From Bordetella genomosp. 10 (GTDB lineage: Bacteria > Pseudomonadota > Gammaproteobacteria > Burkholderiales > Burkholderiaceae_B), in the NCBI RefSeq assembly GCF_002261225.1, contig NZ_NEVM01000002.1:1054001-1118000 (forward strand): a stretch of 64,000 nucleotides of DNA. Direction: 5' to 3'. Every line of letters starts with the position of its first letter. Position 1 is the first letter of the stretch. Below the pieces are notes generated by a model. It had not been told where the DNA came from, searched no databases, and saw only the letters and a list, made by a program, of their open reading frames with translations. Both the position numbers and the translations under genes were made by a program. Positions 1 to 8,269 of this stretch are shown piece after piece.

Positions 1-894
1 TTCGCCGTATGGGCCGAGCGCGAGGGGTATGCCTTCGACACCATCACGCAGACCGACCTGCATTACCGTCCGGAGCTGCTCGACGCTTACGGCACGGTGG
101 TGATCGCCGGCCATGACGAATACTGGACCCGCCAGATGCGCGAGGCCATCGACCGCTATGTGGACGGCGGCGGCCGCGTGGCGCGCTTCGCCGGCAACTT
201 CATGTGGCAGATCCGGCTCGAGGAGGAGGGCGCGCGCCAGGTCTGCTACAAGGCGCGGGCCGACACGGAGGACCCGGTGGCCGGCGGCCCCGACAACACC
301 TACCTCACCGGCGCCTGGGAGCAGCAGTCCGTGAACTGGCCGGGCGCGACGACGTTCGGCGTCAACGGCTGGCGCGGCACCTATTCGTCGTGGGGCGGTT
401 TCGCGCCGCGCGCCAGCCGCGGCTTCACGGTGTACCGGCCGCGCCATTGGGCCTTCGCCGGCCTGGACATGCACTACGGCGACGTGCTGGGGGCGGAGGC
501 GGGCATCTTCGCCTACGAGGTGGACGGCGTGGAATACACCTTCCGCCACGGCCTGCCGTATCCCACCCACGAGGACGGCGTGCCCCGGAACACCGAGATC
601 CTGGCGCTGTCGCCGGCCGTGCACGACGAGGAAATGCACGACGGCGAGGGCTTTCGCTACTACATCAAGGACGACGGCGCGGCGCGCCGCACCAAGGCCC
701 TGTGCGGCGACGACAGCCCGGAGGCGATCGAGCGCTACAAGTACGGCTGCGGGGTCATCGTGTCGTTTACCCGGGGCAAGGGCGAGGTCTTCACCGCCGG
801 CAGTTGCGAGTGGATCATGGGATTGACCAGGAACTGCCCGTACACGCAGGGGATCACGCGCAACGTGCTGAACCGCTTCCTGGCGGCTGGCTAG
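1..894 (+). CDS. N,N-dimethylformamidase-like large (beta) subunit, C-terminal part (partial)
   Basis: The frame is open from base 1 and the first in-window ATG (base 97) falls inside the conserved fold, so the gene starts upstream and only about 297 codons are visible. The sequence resembles the C-terminal domain of the large subunit of N,N-dimethylformamidase, which hydrolyses dimethylformamide to formate and dimethylamine. VIAGHDEYWT and ARFAGNFMWQIR are typical of that domain, as are the many Gly/Trp-rich turns. The small subunit, if present, would lie outside the window. A Bug receptor follows after 157 bases and a HyuAB pair lies 3.7 kb away, consistent with an amide-degradation locus. 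The family also contains uncharacterised homologues, so the substrate is an inference. Confidence 0.75.
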   Translation, partial: FAVWAEREGYAFDTITQTDLHYRPELLDAYGTVVIAGHDEYWTRQMREAIDRYVDGGGRVARFAGNFMWQIRLEEEGARQVCYKARADTEDPVAGGPDNTYLTGAWEQQSVNWPGATTFGVNGWRGTYSSWGGFAPRASRGFTVYRPRHWAFAGLDMHYGDVLGAEAGIFAYEVDGVEYTFRHGLPYPTHEDGVPRNTEILALSPAVHDEEMHDGEGFRYYIKDDGAARRTKALCGDDSPEAIERYKYGCGVIVSFTRGKGEVFTAGSCEWIMGLTRNCPYTQGITRNVLNRFLAAG

Positions 895-944
895 CCGGAG
901 CCGCCACACCCGATTGTTGAGGCGTATCGATAAAAGCATTGGAT

Positions 945-956
945 TTTTTCATTTGT
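945..956 (+). promoter_or_regulatory. 12-base AT-rich promoter motif shared with the hyuA promoter
   Basis: TTTTTCATTTGT lies about 100 bases before the Bug gene. The identical 12-mer occurs at 4475-4486 before hyuA. An AT-rich 12-mer is unlikely to recur by chance in DNA this GC-rich. It may be a shared activator site, perhaps for the LysR protein encoded at 3396-4382. This is inference. Confidence 0.3.
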
Positions 957-1051
957 GCGGTCTTTCGCCCGGCGGCGATAGTTGAGGGCAAAGAAGACAT
1001 GCCGGCGCCCGCCGCCGGCGGTTCCGAACCAGCAACAAGGGGCTTCATCCG

Positions 1052-2041
1052 ATGCGTACGCTACGCTATACCGCAAGCGCGCTGCTTGCCGCGTTTTTCT
1101 GTCTGGCCGGCCTGGCGGGCGGCGGCCAGGCCTGCGCCGAGAACTATCCCTCGCGTCCGATACGCATGATCATTCCCTGGTCGGTGGGCGGGTCCACCGA
1201 CATGCTGGGCCGGCTGCTGGCCGAGGGCATGGGCAAGCGCCTGGGCGTGGCCATCGTCGTGGAGAACAAGCCGGGCGCCACGGGCACCATCGGCTATGCG
1301 CAGGTGGCGCGTTCGCCGGGCGACGGCTACACCCTGCTGCTGGGCACCAACAGCACCTTCGCCATCGCGCCGCATTTCTACCACGACCTGCCGTACGACC
1401 TGCAACGCGATTTCCGTCCCATCGGCATGATAGGGGCCAACCAGCAGGTGCTGTGCGTGCAGCCGCAGGCGCCGTACAAGACGGTGGCGGACCTGGTCAA
1501 GGCGGCCAAGGCCAAGCCCGGCGCCATCAACTATGCCTCGTCGGGCGTCGGCGGATCCAGCCATCTGGCGACCGAGCTGCTGATGTCCACCACCGGCATC
1601 AGCATGATGCACGTGCCGTACCGGGGCGGCGCGCCCGCGGTGCAGGCCTTGCTGGGCGGACAGACCGAAGTCGGTTTCGTCGACATCAGCGTGGCCGAGC
1701 CCCTGATCCACAGCGGCAAGCTGCGCGCCCTGGGGACCAGCGGCGCCAAGCGCGCGCCCTTGCTGCCCGACCTTCCCACGCTGGCCGAATCGGGCGTGTC
1801 CGGCTTCGAGTCGCTGACCACGTTCGGCCTGTTCGCCCCCGCGGGCACGTCCGACGCCATCGTGCAGAAGCTGAACACGGCGCTCAACGAAAGCCTGCGC
1901 GATCCCGCCTTGTCGAAGCAACTGGCCGCGCAGGGCTTCGAGCTCACCCCGGGTCCGGCCCAGGCCTACGTTGCGTACGCGGCCGAGGAAACCCGCAAGT
2001 GGGGGAGCTTGATCGCCCAGCGGCATATTACGTTGCCCTGA
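1052..2041 (+). CDS. Bug/TctC-family periplasmic solute-binding receptor
   Basis: This 329-residue protein has a Sec signal peptide (about residues 1-29, ending near GQACA). It then has the start typical of the Bug family, YPSRPIRMIIPWSVGGSTD, and the later GYTLLLGTNS and HVPYRGGAPA stretches. Bug proteins bind small carboxylated or amide compounds in the periplasm and pass them to tripartite tricarboxylate transporters or to signalling systems. No TctA or TctB gene is next to it. The ATG at 1052 gives a normal family length. Its place between a dimethylformamidase-like gene and an old yellow enzyme suggests a role in uptake or sensing for that catabolic locus. The ligand is unknown. Confidence 0.92.
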   Translation: MRTLRYTASALLAAFFCLAGLAGGGQACAENYPSRPIRMIIPWSVGGSTDMLGRLLAEGMGKRLGVAIVVENKPGATGTIGYAQVARSPGDGYTLLLGTNSTFAIAPHFYHDLPYDLQRDFRPIGMIGANQQVLCVQPQAPYKTVADLVKAAKAKPGAINYASSGVGGSSHLATELLMSTTGISMMHVPYRGGAPAVQALLGGQTEVGFVDISVAEPLIHSGKLRALGTSGAKRAPLLPDLPTLAESGVSGFESLTTFGLFAPAGTSDAIVQKLNTALNESLRDPALSKQLAAQGFELTPGPAQAYVAYAAEETRKWGSLIAQRHITLP

Positions 2042-2145
2042 GCGTTTCCTTGTAGTGGCCGTTGCGCGCCGTCCCGGGTTTTCTTCCTGGGAGTCGCGCG
2101 ATCAGCGGCCTCCGACTCGCGCGCTGAATCAAGCAAGCCAATCGA

Positions 2146-2170
2146 ACAACCGAATCGCACAACCGAATCG
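2146..2170 (+). repeat. Short tandem repeat (13-base period)
   Basis: ACAACCGAATCG occurs twice in tandem (2146-2157 and 2159-2170), preceded by a degraded third unit. It ends seven bases before the ATG of the next gene and occupies the place where a ribosome-binding site would be expected. Function unknown. Confidence 0.5.
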
Positions 2171-2177
2171 AGCATCC

Positions 2178-3347
2178 ATGATGACCGTCCAACCCGAGGC
2201 CGCCGCCCATCCCTTGCCGCGACTCTTCACGCCTTGCACCTTGCGCGGCCTGACGCTGCGCAACCGCGTCGTCGTCTCTCCCATGTGCCAGTACGTCTCG
2301 AACGACGGCGCGGCCACGGACTGGCATCTGGTGCACCTGGGGAAGTTCGCCATGGGCGGTGCCGGCCTGGTGTTCTGCGAGGAAACCGCCGTCGAGGCGA
2401 GCGGCCGCAAGACCTATGGCTGCGCCGGCATGTACGACGATCGCCACGTCGCCGCCGCGCGCCGCGTCAACGACTTCATCCATGCGGCGGGGGCGGCGTC
2501 CGGCATCCAGTTGGGGCACGCCGGGCGCAAGGCCTCTTGCGGACCGCCCTGGACCAACTTCCGTCCGCTGACCGACGACGACGCCCGGCAAGGCATGCCG
2601 CCCTGGCGCGGCGTGTCCGCCAGCGAATTGCCGGCCAAGCCCGGCGCGCTGGTTCCCCACGCGCTGGACGAGGCGGAAATCCGCGCCCTGATCCAGACCT
2701 GGCGCACGGCTGCGCAGCGCAGCGTGGACGCCGGCTACGACGTGTGCGAAGTCCATGGCGCGCACGGCTACCTGATCCATCAATTCCTCTCGCCGCTGGC
2801 CAATCTGCGGACCGACGGCTGGGGCGGCGACCTGGCCGGCCGCATGCGCCTGGCCCTGGAAATCGCCGAGGCGGTGCGCCAGGTCTGGCCGGCGGACAGG
2901 CCGGTGTTCTTCCGCGTGTCCGCCGTGGACGGCGACGGCGGCGCCTGGGACATGGACGATACCGTGGTGCTGGCGCGGGCCTTGCGCGAGCGCGGCGTCG
3001 ACGTGGTGACCTGCTCGTCGGGCGGCATCAACGGTCCCTTGAACATGGCGGTGGTGCCGCGCGTTCCGGGCTACCAGGTGCCGTATGCCGAGCGCGTGCG
3101 CAGGGAGGCGGGCATCGCGTCCTGCGCGGTGGGCCTGATCACGGAGCCGGCGCACGCCGAGCGCATCCTGCAACAAGGGCAGGCGGACCTCGTCGCCCTG
3201 GCGCGCGAGCTGATGGCGGACCCCAATTGGCCGGTGCGCGCGGCGAACGAACTGGGCGTGCCGGATTACCTGGGGCTGCTGCCCAGGGATTATGCATGGT
3301 GGCTGCGGCGGCGGGAGGACATCCGCGCGTTGGGCAAGGAAGGGTAG
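2178..3347 (+). CDS. NADH:flavin oxidoreductase, old yellow enzyme family (YqjM-like)
   Basis: This FMN-dependent oxidoreductase of 389 residues reduces activated C=C bonds or related groups using NAD(P)H. It has the TIM-barrel start LFTPCTLRGLTLRNRVVVSP followed by the MCQY motif that places a cysteine at the flavin in the YqjM class. HGAHGYLIHQFLSPL is the catalytic His/Tyr region and NLRTDGWGG is the usual downstream signature. The C-terminal phosphate-binding segment (DLVALARELMADPNWP) is present. The frame is open from 2055, but the ATG pair at 2178/2181 gives the normal N-terminus. No good Shine-Dalgarno sequence is visible before it. It follows the Bug gene on the same strand after 136 bases. 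The physiological substrate cannot be deduced. Confidence 0.92.
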   Translation: MMTVQPEAAAHPLPRLFTPCTLRGLTLRNRVVVSPMCQYVSNDGAATDWHLVHLGKFAMGGAGLVFCEETAVEASGRKTYGCAGMYDDRHVAAARRVNDFIHAAGAASGIQLGHAGRKASCGPPWTNFRPLTDDDARQGMPPWRGVSASELPAKPGALVPHALDEAEIRALIQTWRTAAQRSVDAGYDVCEVHGAHGYLIHQFLSPLANLRTDGWGGDLAGRMRLALEIAEAVRQVWPADRPVFFRVSAVDGDGGAWDMDDTVVLARALRERGVDVVTCSSGGINGPLNMAVVPRVPGYQVPYAERVRREAGIASCAVGLITEPAHAERILQQGQADLVALARELMADPNWPVRAANELGVPDYLGLLPRDYAWWLRRREDIRALGKEG

Positions 3348-3395
3348 TCCCGCGCGGCGCGGCCAGCCCTGCCGCGAACGGAGGGACCGTGGGTC

Positions 3396-4382
3396 CTATG
3401 CGGGCGGCGCGCCGTCTCCTTCGTCCGGCGGATGGGCCGCCGCCGGCGCGGGGGACAGCGAGATGCCCTCCGGCAATTCGCGTTCGCCCAGCGTGTCCAG
3501 CAGGGCTTGCTGCAAGGCCTGCGCGGTCGAGGACAGCGACCGCAGGCTGCGCGACACCAGGAACAGTTCCCGGTACAGCACCGGGTCGCGCAACATGCGG
3601 AAGGGCAGTTGCTCCAGTTGGTGGGTAAAGGCGGTCAGGCGGGGCAGGATGCACAGCCGGCCGCCGAGTTGCAGCATGGGGTAGAGCGAGGTCGAACTGG
3701 AGACTTCCTCGCGCGGCTCGGCCACGTTGAAGTCTTGCAGGGTCTGGCGGTGCACGATGCCGACCTGCGTATCGGAGGCCAGGCCCACCAGGTCGTTCCG
3801 GTGCGCGGAGACCTGCGACCAGTGGACCTCTTCGCCCGGCGTGGCCAGCGGATGGTCGGCGCTGCAGGCGATGCCGTAGCGGTCGCGCAGCAGCGGGACG
3901 TAGTCCAGGTCGTCGTAGTCCAGCAGGCGGCTGGTGATGCCGAAGTCGACGTCGCCGTCGCGCACGCGGCGCTCGATTTCCGCCGAGCCGGCTTCGCGCA
4001 CGGACAGCGTGACGTGGGGATAGTCGGCCTGGAAACGGGGCAGGGCGGGGATCAGCAGCCAGGCGACGATGGACGGCGCGGCGGCGATGCGCAGGTGGCC
4101 GTGCTGGTGCAGGGCCACGGCGCGCAGGTCGCTGATCATGGTGTCGAACTGCTGTAGCAGGGTGCTGGCCTGTTGATGCAGGTGGCGGGCGGCCGGGGTC
4201 AGGGTGACGCTGCGCGTGGTGCGCTCGAACAGCTTGACGCCCACCTCGTCTTCCAGTTGATGGATGGTGGAGCTCAGCGAGGATTGCGTCAGGAACAGGC
4301 GTTCCGCCGCGCGGGTGAAGGACCCCGTATCGGCGACCGCGACGAAGCTGCGCAGATGACGCAGCGTGATGAGCGTGGACAT
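3396..4382 (-). CDS. LysR-family transcriptional regulator
   Basis: This 328-residue regulator has an N-terminal winged helix (residues about 1-60: LRHLRSFVAVADTGSFTRAA, then LFLTQSSLSSTIHQLE) and a periplasmic-binding-like effector domain after it. I chose the ATG at 4382 because it puts the helix-turn-helix at the usual distance from the N-terminus; the frame is open a further 25 codons upstream. It is transcribed divergently from hyuA (4556), the classic LysR arrangement, so control of the hydantoinase pair is likely. The 173-base divergent gap contains the 12-mer also found before the Bug gene at 1052. The effector is unknown. Confidence 0.92.
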   Translation of the reverse strand: MSTLITLRHLRSFVAVADTGSFTRAAERLFLTQSSLSSTIHQLEDEVGVKLFERTTRSVTLTPAARHLHQQASTLLQQFDTMISDLRAVALHQHGHLRIAAAPSIVAWLLIPALPRFQADYPHVTLSVREAGSAEIERRVRDGDVDFGITSRLLDYDDLDYVPLLRDRYGIACSADHPLATPGEEVHWSQVSAHRNDLVGLASDTQVGIVHRQTLQDFNVAEPREEVSSSTSLYPMLQLGGRLCILPRLTAFTHQLEQLPFRMLRDPVLYRELFLVSRSLRSLSSTAQALQQALLDTLGERELPEGISLSPAPAAAHPPDEGDGAPPA

Positions 4383-4474
4383 AGGGCGGCAGGCGTGGGT
4401 GGGCGTGGTCTCGCGACGGGACGGCGAGGCGAGGCCTTCAGCATATATAGGCCGCATCGCTGAATCAATCCGAA

Positions 4475-4486
4475 TTTTTCATTTGT
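4475..4486 (+). promoter_or_regulatory. 12-base AT-rich promoter motif shared with the upstream Bug promoter
   Basis: TTTTTCATTTGT, identical to 945-956, lies 70 bases before the GTG start of hyuA in the gap between the LysR gene and hyuA. It is a candidate activator or promoter element. No experimental support is available. Confidence 0.3.
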
Positions 4487-4555
4487 AGGTGTAAATCCCG
4501 ACCCCTATCATTTTTTTCATCCGGTTTTTTCCATCCAGTCAGGAGGGCGCGCAGC

Positions 4556-6688
4556 GTGGAGTCTTCAACGAATCAGTCCGGCGGCAGGACAACGCCAGGG
4601 CTGCGTATCGCCGTCGATATCGGCGGCACGTTCACGGACGGCGTCGCCATCCGCGAATCCGATGGCCGCATCTGGGTGGGCAAGACCCTGACCACGCCGG
4701 ACGATCCGGGCGTGGCCGTGTCCACGGTGATCGAAAGCCTGTTGTCGCAGGCGGGCGCCAAGGGCGACGCCCTGGAGGAAGTGGTGCACGGCACCACGCT
4801 GGTGACCAATACGCTGATCGAACGCAAGGGCGCGGCGACCGCGCTGGTGACCACGCAGGGCATGCGCGACGCGCTCGATATCGGCCGCGAATGGCGCTAC
4901 GACCTGTACGACCTGGAACTGGCCTTGCCCGAGCCGCTCATCCCCGTCGACCGGCGCGTGCAGGCGGACGAGCGCCTGGGCGCGGCGGGACAGGTGCTGA
5001 GGCCGTTGACGCAGGAGGAGCTGGACCGCGTCGCCCAGGCCGTGCGCGCGCTGGACGTGCCTTCCGTGGCGGTGTCCCTGCTGCATTCGTACATCAACGA
5101 CGCGCACGAGCGCGCCATCGGCGCCCACCTGCAACAGGCGCTGCCCGGCGTGGAAGTCTCCCTGTCCTCGGACATGGCGCGCGAGCTCAAGGAATTCGAG
5201 CGGACCTCCACCGTCGCGGCCAACGCCTACGTCAAGCCGATCGTGGCGGACTACCTGCGTCAACTGGAAACGCGCATCGACGCCGTGCATCCCGGCATCG
5301 CCTTGCGCATCATGGTCTCCAGCGGCGGCTTCACCTCGGCGCGGTCGGCCGCGCATACGCCCATCTTCCTGCTGGAGTCGGGACCGGCCGCCGGCGTCCT
5401 GGCGGCCTTGAACACGGCGCGCGCGCAGGGCCTGCGCCAGGTGTTGGCCTTCGACATGGGCGGCACGACGGCCAAGGCCTGCGCCGTCACCGAAGGCGAG
5501 CCGCCCATCGCCTACAGTTTCGAGTGCGCGCGGGTGCATCGCTTCAAGCGCGGCTCCGGCCTGCCCATCCTGATTCCCAGCATCGACCTGATCGAGATCG
5601 GCGCCGGCGGCGGCTCCATCGCGCACGTCAATCGCCTGGGCCTGCTCAACATCGGGCCGGAGTCGTCCGGCTCGGTGCCCGGGCCGGCGTGCTACGGCAA
5701 CGGCGGCACCGACGTGACGGTGACCGACGCGGACCTGGTGCTGGGATACCTGAATCCCGACAACTTCCTGGGCGGCGAGATGCGCCTGCGCAAGGACCTG
5801 GCCCTGGAAGGCATGCAGCGCCTGGCGGACCGCCTGGGCATGGCGCCCCTGGAGGTCGCGTGGGGGATCCACGACATGGTCAACGAGAACATGGCCAGCG
5901 CGGCGCGTATCCACATCGCGGAAAAAGGGCATGACCCTCGCGATTTCACCTTCGTCGCCACCGGCGGCGCCGGACCGGTGCACGCGGCCGAGGTGGCGCG
6001 CAAGCTGCGCATCCCGCGCCTGCTGGCGTCGATCGCGGCGGGCGCCGGTTCCTGCCTGGGCATGCTGGCGGCGCCGGCGCGCGCCGACCGCAGTTGGTCG
6101 CAGCCCGCGCTGCTGGGCGAGATCGACTGGGACGACGTCAATGCGCGCCTGGCGGCCTTGCGCGCCGACGCCCAGGCTGAACTGCAGGCCTCGGGGGCCG
6201 GCGCGGACAGCCTTTCGTGGACCATAGGCGCGGAGATGCGCTACTACGGCCAGGGCGACAACGTGCCGGTGGCGCTCGACTGGCGGGTGTTCGAGCGCGA
6301 GGGCGAGCAGGCCGGCGGCAAGGTCATGCGCGAGGTGTTCGAGCAGCGTTATCGCGAACTCTACGGGCACTTGGTGCCGGGCGCCTTGCCGCAGGTGCTG
6401 ACGTGGCGGCTGACCGGCCGCTCGGTCGTCGGCGCGCGCGACTTCACCTGGGGCGGGGCGCGCAATGGCGGCAGCGCCGCGCCGAGGCAGCGCGAGATCT
6501 ACCTGCCCTTGCAGCGCGGCTTTCGCGCCGTCGACGTCCACGAGCGCTACGCGCTGCCGCCGGGCACCCGCCTGCAGGGGCCGCTGGTGCTCGAAGAACG
6601 CGAATCGACGCTGGTCGTGCCTTTCGCGGCGGACGTCGAGATCCTGCCCGACCTCACCGTTTCCGTGATTCTCAAGGAGTTCGAATAA
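4556..6688 (+). CDS. Hydantoinase/oxoprolinase family protein, subunit A (HyuA-like)
   Basis: This 710-residue protein belongs to the ATP-dependent hydantoinase/5-oxoprolinase/acetone carboxylase alpha superfamily. The first phosphate-binding loop is near residue 20 (AVDIGGTFTDG) and the second, FDMGGTTAKAC, is near residue 300; the central domain contains ATGGAGPVHAAEVA. The start is a GTG with a strong AGGAGG about 10 bases upstream. The stop overlaps the ATG of the next gene (TAATG), so the two subunits are translationally coupled. In known systems the A subunit, with HyuB, hydrolyses a cyclic amide with ATP. N-methylhydantoin, 5-oxoproline or a carboxylase substrate are all possible. The divergent LysR gene is the likely regulator. 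Confidence 0.93.
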   Translation: MESSTNQSGGRTTPGLRIAVDIGGTFTDGVAIRESDGRIWVGKTLTTPDDPGVAVSTVIESLLSQAGAKGDALEEVVHGTTLVTNTLIERKGAATALVTTQGMRDALDIGREWRYDLYDLELALPEPLIPVDRRVQADERLGAAGQVLRPLTQEELDRVAQAVRALDVPSVAVSLLHSYINDAHERAIGAHLQQALPGVEVSLSSDMARELKEFERTSTVAANAYVKPIVADYLRQLETRIDAVHPGIALRIMVSSGGFTSARSAAHTPIFLLESGPAAGVLAALNTARAQGLRQVLAFDMGGTTAKACAVTEGEPPIAYSFECARVHRFKRGSGLPILIPSIDLIEIGAGGGSIAHVNRLGLLNIGPESSGSVPGPACYGNGGTDVTVTDADLVLGYLNPDNFLGGEMRLRKDLALEGMQRLADRLGMAPLEVAWGIHDMVNENMASAARIHIAEKGHDPRDFTFVATGGAGPVHAAEVARKLRIPRLLASIAAGAGSCLGMLAAPARADRSWSQPALLGEIDWDDVNARLAALRADAQAELQASGAGADSLSWTIGAEMRYYGQGDNVPVALDWRVFEREGEQAGGKVMREVFEQRYRELYGHLVPGALPQVLTWRLTGRSVVGARDFTWGGARNGGSAAPRQREIYLPLQRGFRAVDVHERYALPPGTRLQGPLVLEERESTLVVPFAADVEILPDLTVSVILKEFE

Positions 6689-8253
6689 TGCAGACCGTCG
6701 CGGACCACGGCGCCCCGGTGGCGTCCCGTTTCGACCCCATCGAGCTGGAGATCCTCTGGCGCCGTCTCATCAGCATCGTCGACGAGGCCTCCACCGCCTT
6801 CGTGCGCACCTGCTTCTCCACGCTGGTGCGCGACGCCAACGACTTCGCCGTGGTGCTGACCGACGCCCAGGGCCGCTCGCTGGCGCAATCGACCATGAGC
6901 ATTCCTTCCTTCATCGGCAGCCTGCCGGCCACGGTCAAGCACTTCCTCAAGAAGTACCCGGCCGAGACGCTGCGGCCGGGCGACGTGCTGGTGACGAACG
7001 ATCCGTGGATGGGCACGGGCCACATCCATGACGTCAACACCGTCATGCCCATCTTCTTCCGCGGCCGCCTGGTGGCCTTCGCGGCCCTGGTCTCGCACCT
7101 GCCCGATATCGGCGGCCGGCTGCGCAGCAACGCCAACCGCGATATCTACGAGGAAGGCCTGCAGATTCCCATGCTCAAGCTGATGGAGCAGGGCCGCGTC
7201 AACGAGACGCTGGTGGACATGATCCGCCAGAATATCCGCGTGCCGGAACAGGGCCTGGGCGACATCTGGGCCCAGGTCAGCGCCTGCCGCATGATGGAGG
7301 AACGGCTGCTGCCTCTGCTGGAGAAGGTCGACCTGGATGCGCTGGGCGCCGCCATCCGGCAGCGCTCGGAAACCGCCATGCGCGAGGCCATCGCCGCCTT
7401 GCCCGACGGCGTGTACGAGTCGGAGGTGCTGCATGACGGCTTCGAGGAGCCCATCCGCATCTGCTGCAAGCTCACCGTGGCCGGCGACACCATCGCCATC
7501 GACTATGCCGGCTCCAGCCCGCAGCAGCCGCGCGCGGTGAACGTGGTGCCCATCTACGCCTTCGCGTACTCGGCCTATCCGATCAAGGCCCTGCTGTGCC
7601 CGGAGGTGCCGAACAACGAGGGCGGCTTCCTGCCCATCACCACGCAGGCGCCCCTGGGCTCCATCCTCAATCCGACCTATCCGGCCGCGTCGGGCGGGCG
7701 CGGGGCCATCGGCCATATGCTGTCGCCGGCGATCTTCCTGGCGCTCGCGGGCATCCTGCCGGAACGCGTGTGGGCGTCGGGGTCGGCCAATTCCTCGGTG
7801 ACCATGTTCGGCCAGTATCGGGGCCGCCCCTTCAACGTCGTCAACTTCATCAACGGCGGGCAGGGGGCGACGGCGGCGCGCGACGGCTTCTCGGCGATTT
7901 CCTTCCCGGCCAACCTGGGCAATACGCCGGTGGAGATGATGGAGGCGCTGGCGCCCATCGTCGTGCACAAGCGCGAGATCCGGCGCGGCAGCGGCGGCGT
8001 CGGGCAGCATCGCGGCGGCGACGGCCTGACCTTCGAGTTCGAGATCACGCCCGAGGCCTCCAGCGTGGCGACCTCCTTCCTGATGACGCGCCTGAAGTTT
8101 CCGCCGCCGGGCTTGAACGGCGGCGATCCCGGGCAGCGCGGGCGCCTGACGGTGAACGGGCAGGAGCTCGATCCCACCGAGCAGCGCATCCTCAAGCCGG
8201 GCGATCGGGTGGTGATGGAAAGCGCGGGGGGCGGGGGATACGGGCCTGCCTGA
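6688..8253 (+). CDS. Hydantoinase B/oxoprolinase family protein (HyuB-like)
   Basis: This 521-residue partner subunit of the preceding gene is of normal length for HyuB. It begins with the family pattern DPIELEILWRRLISIVDEA and contains GDVLVTNDPWMGTGHIHDV and NPTYPAASGGRGAIGH, which are strongly conserved in the B subunits of N-methylhydantoinase and acetone-carboxylase-like enzymes. The glycine-rich C-terminus (MESAGGGGYGPA) is also typical. The start codon overlaps the stop of hyuA by one base. With HyuA it should form a cytosolic ATP-dependent cyclic amidase. It ends 16 bases before the convergent recombinase gene. Confidence 0.93.
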   Translation: MQTVADHGAPVASRFDPIELEILWRRLISIVDEASTAFVRTCFSTLVRDANDFAVVLTDAQGRSLAQSTMSIPSFIGSLPATVKHFLKKYPAETLRPGDVLVTNDPWMGTGHIHDVNTVMPIFFRGRLVAFAALVSHLPDIGGRLRSNANRDIYEEGLQIPMLKLMEQGRVNETLVDMIRQNIRVPEQGLGDIWAQVSACRMMEERLLPLLEKVDLDALGAAIRQRSETAMREAIAALPDGVYESEVLHDGFEEPIRICCKLTVAGDTIAIDYAGSSPQQPRAVNVVPIYAFAYSAYPIKALLCPEVPNNEGGFLPITTQAPLGSILNPTYPAASGGRGAIGHMLSPAIFLALAGILPERVWASGSANSSVTMFGQYRGRPFNVVNFINGGQGATAARDGFSAISFPANLGNTPVEMMEALAPIVVHKREIRRGSGGVGQHRGGDGLTFEFEITPEASSVATSFLMTRLKFPPPGLNGGDPGQRGRLTVNGQELDPTEQRILKPGDRVVMESAGGGGYGPA

Positions 8254-8269
8254 GCGGGCTCATGGCTCG

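Noticed and set aside
4565..6541. A 658-codon minus-strand frame inside hyuA
   Set aside because: It is the antisense shadow of a highly conserved gene, rich in Arg, Gly and His, with no recognisable domain.
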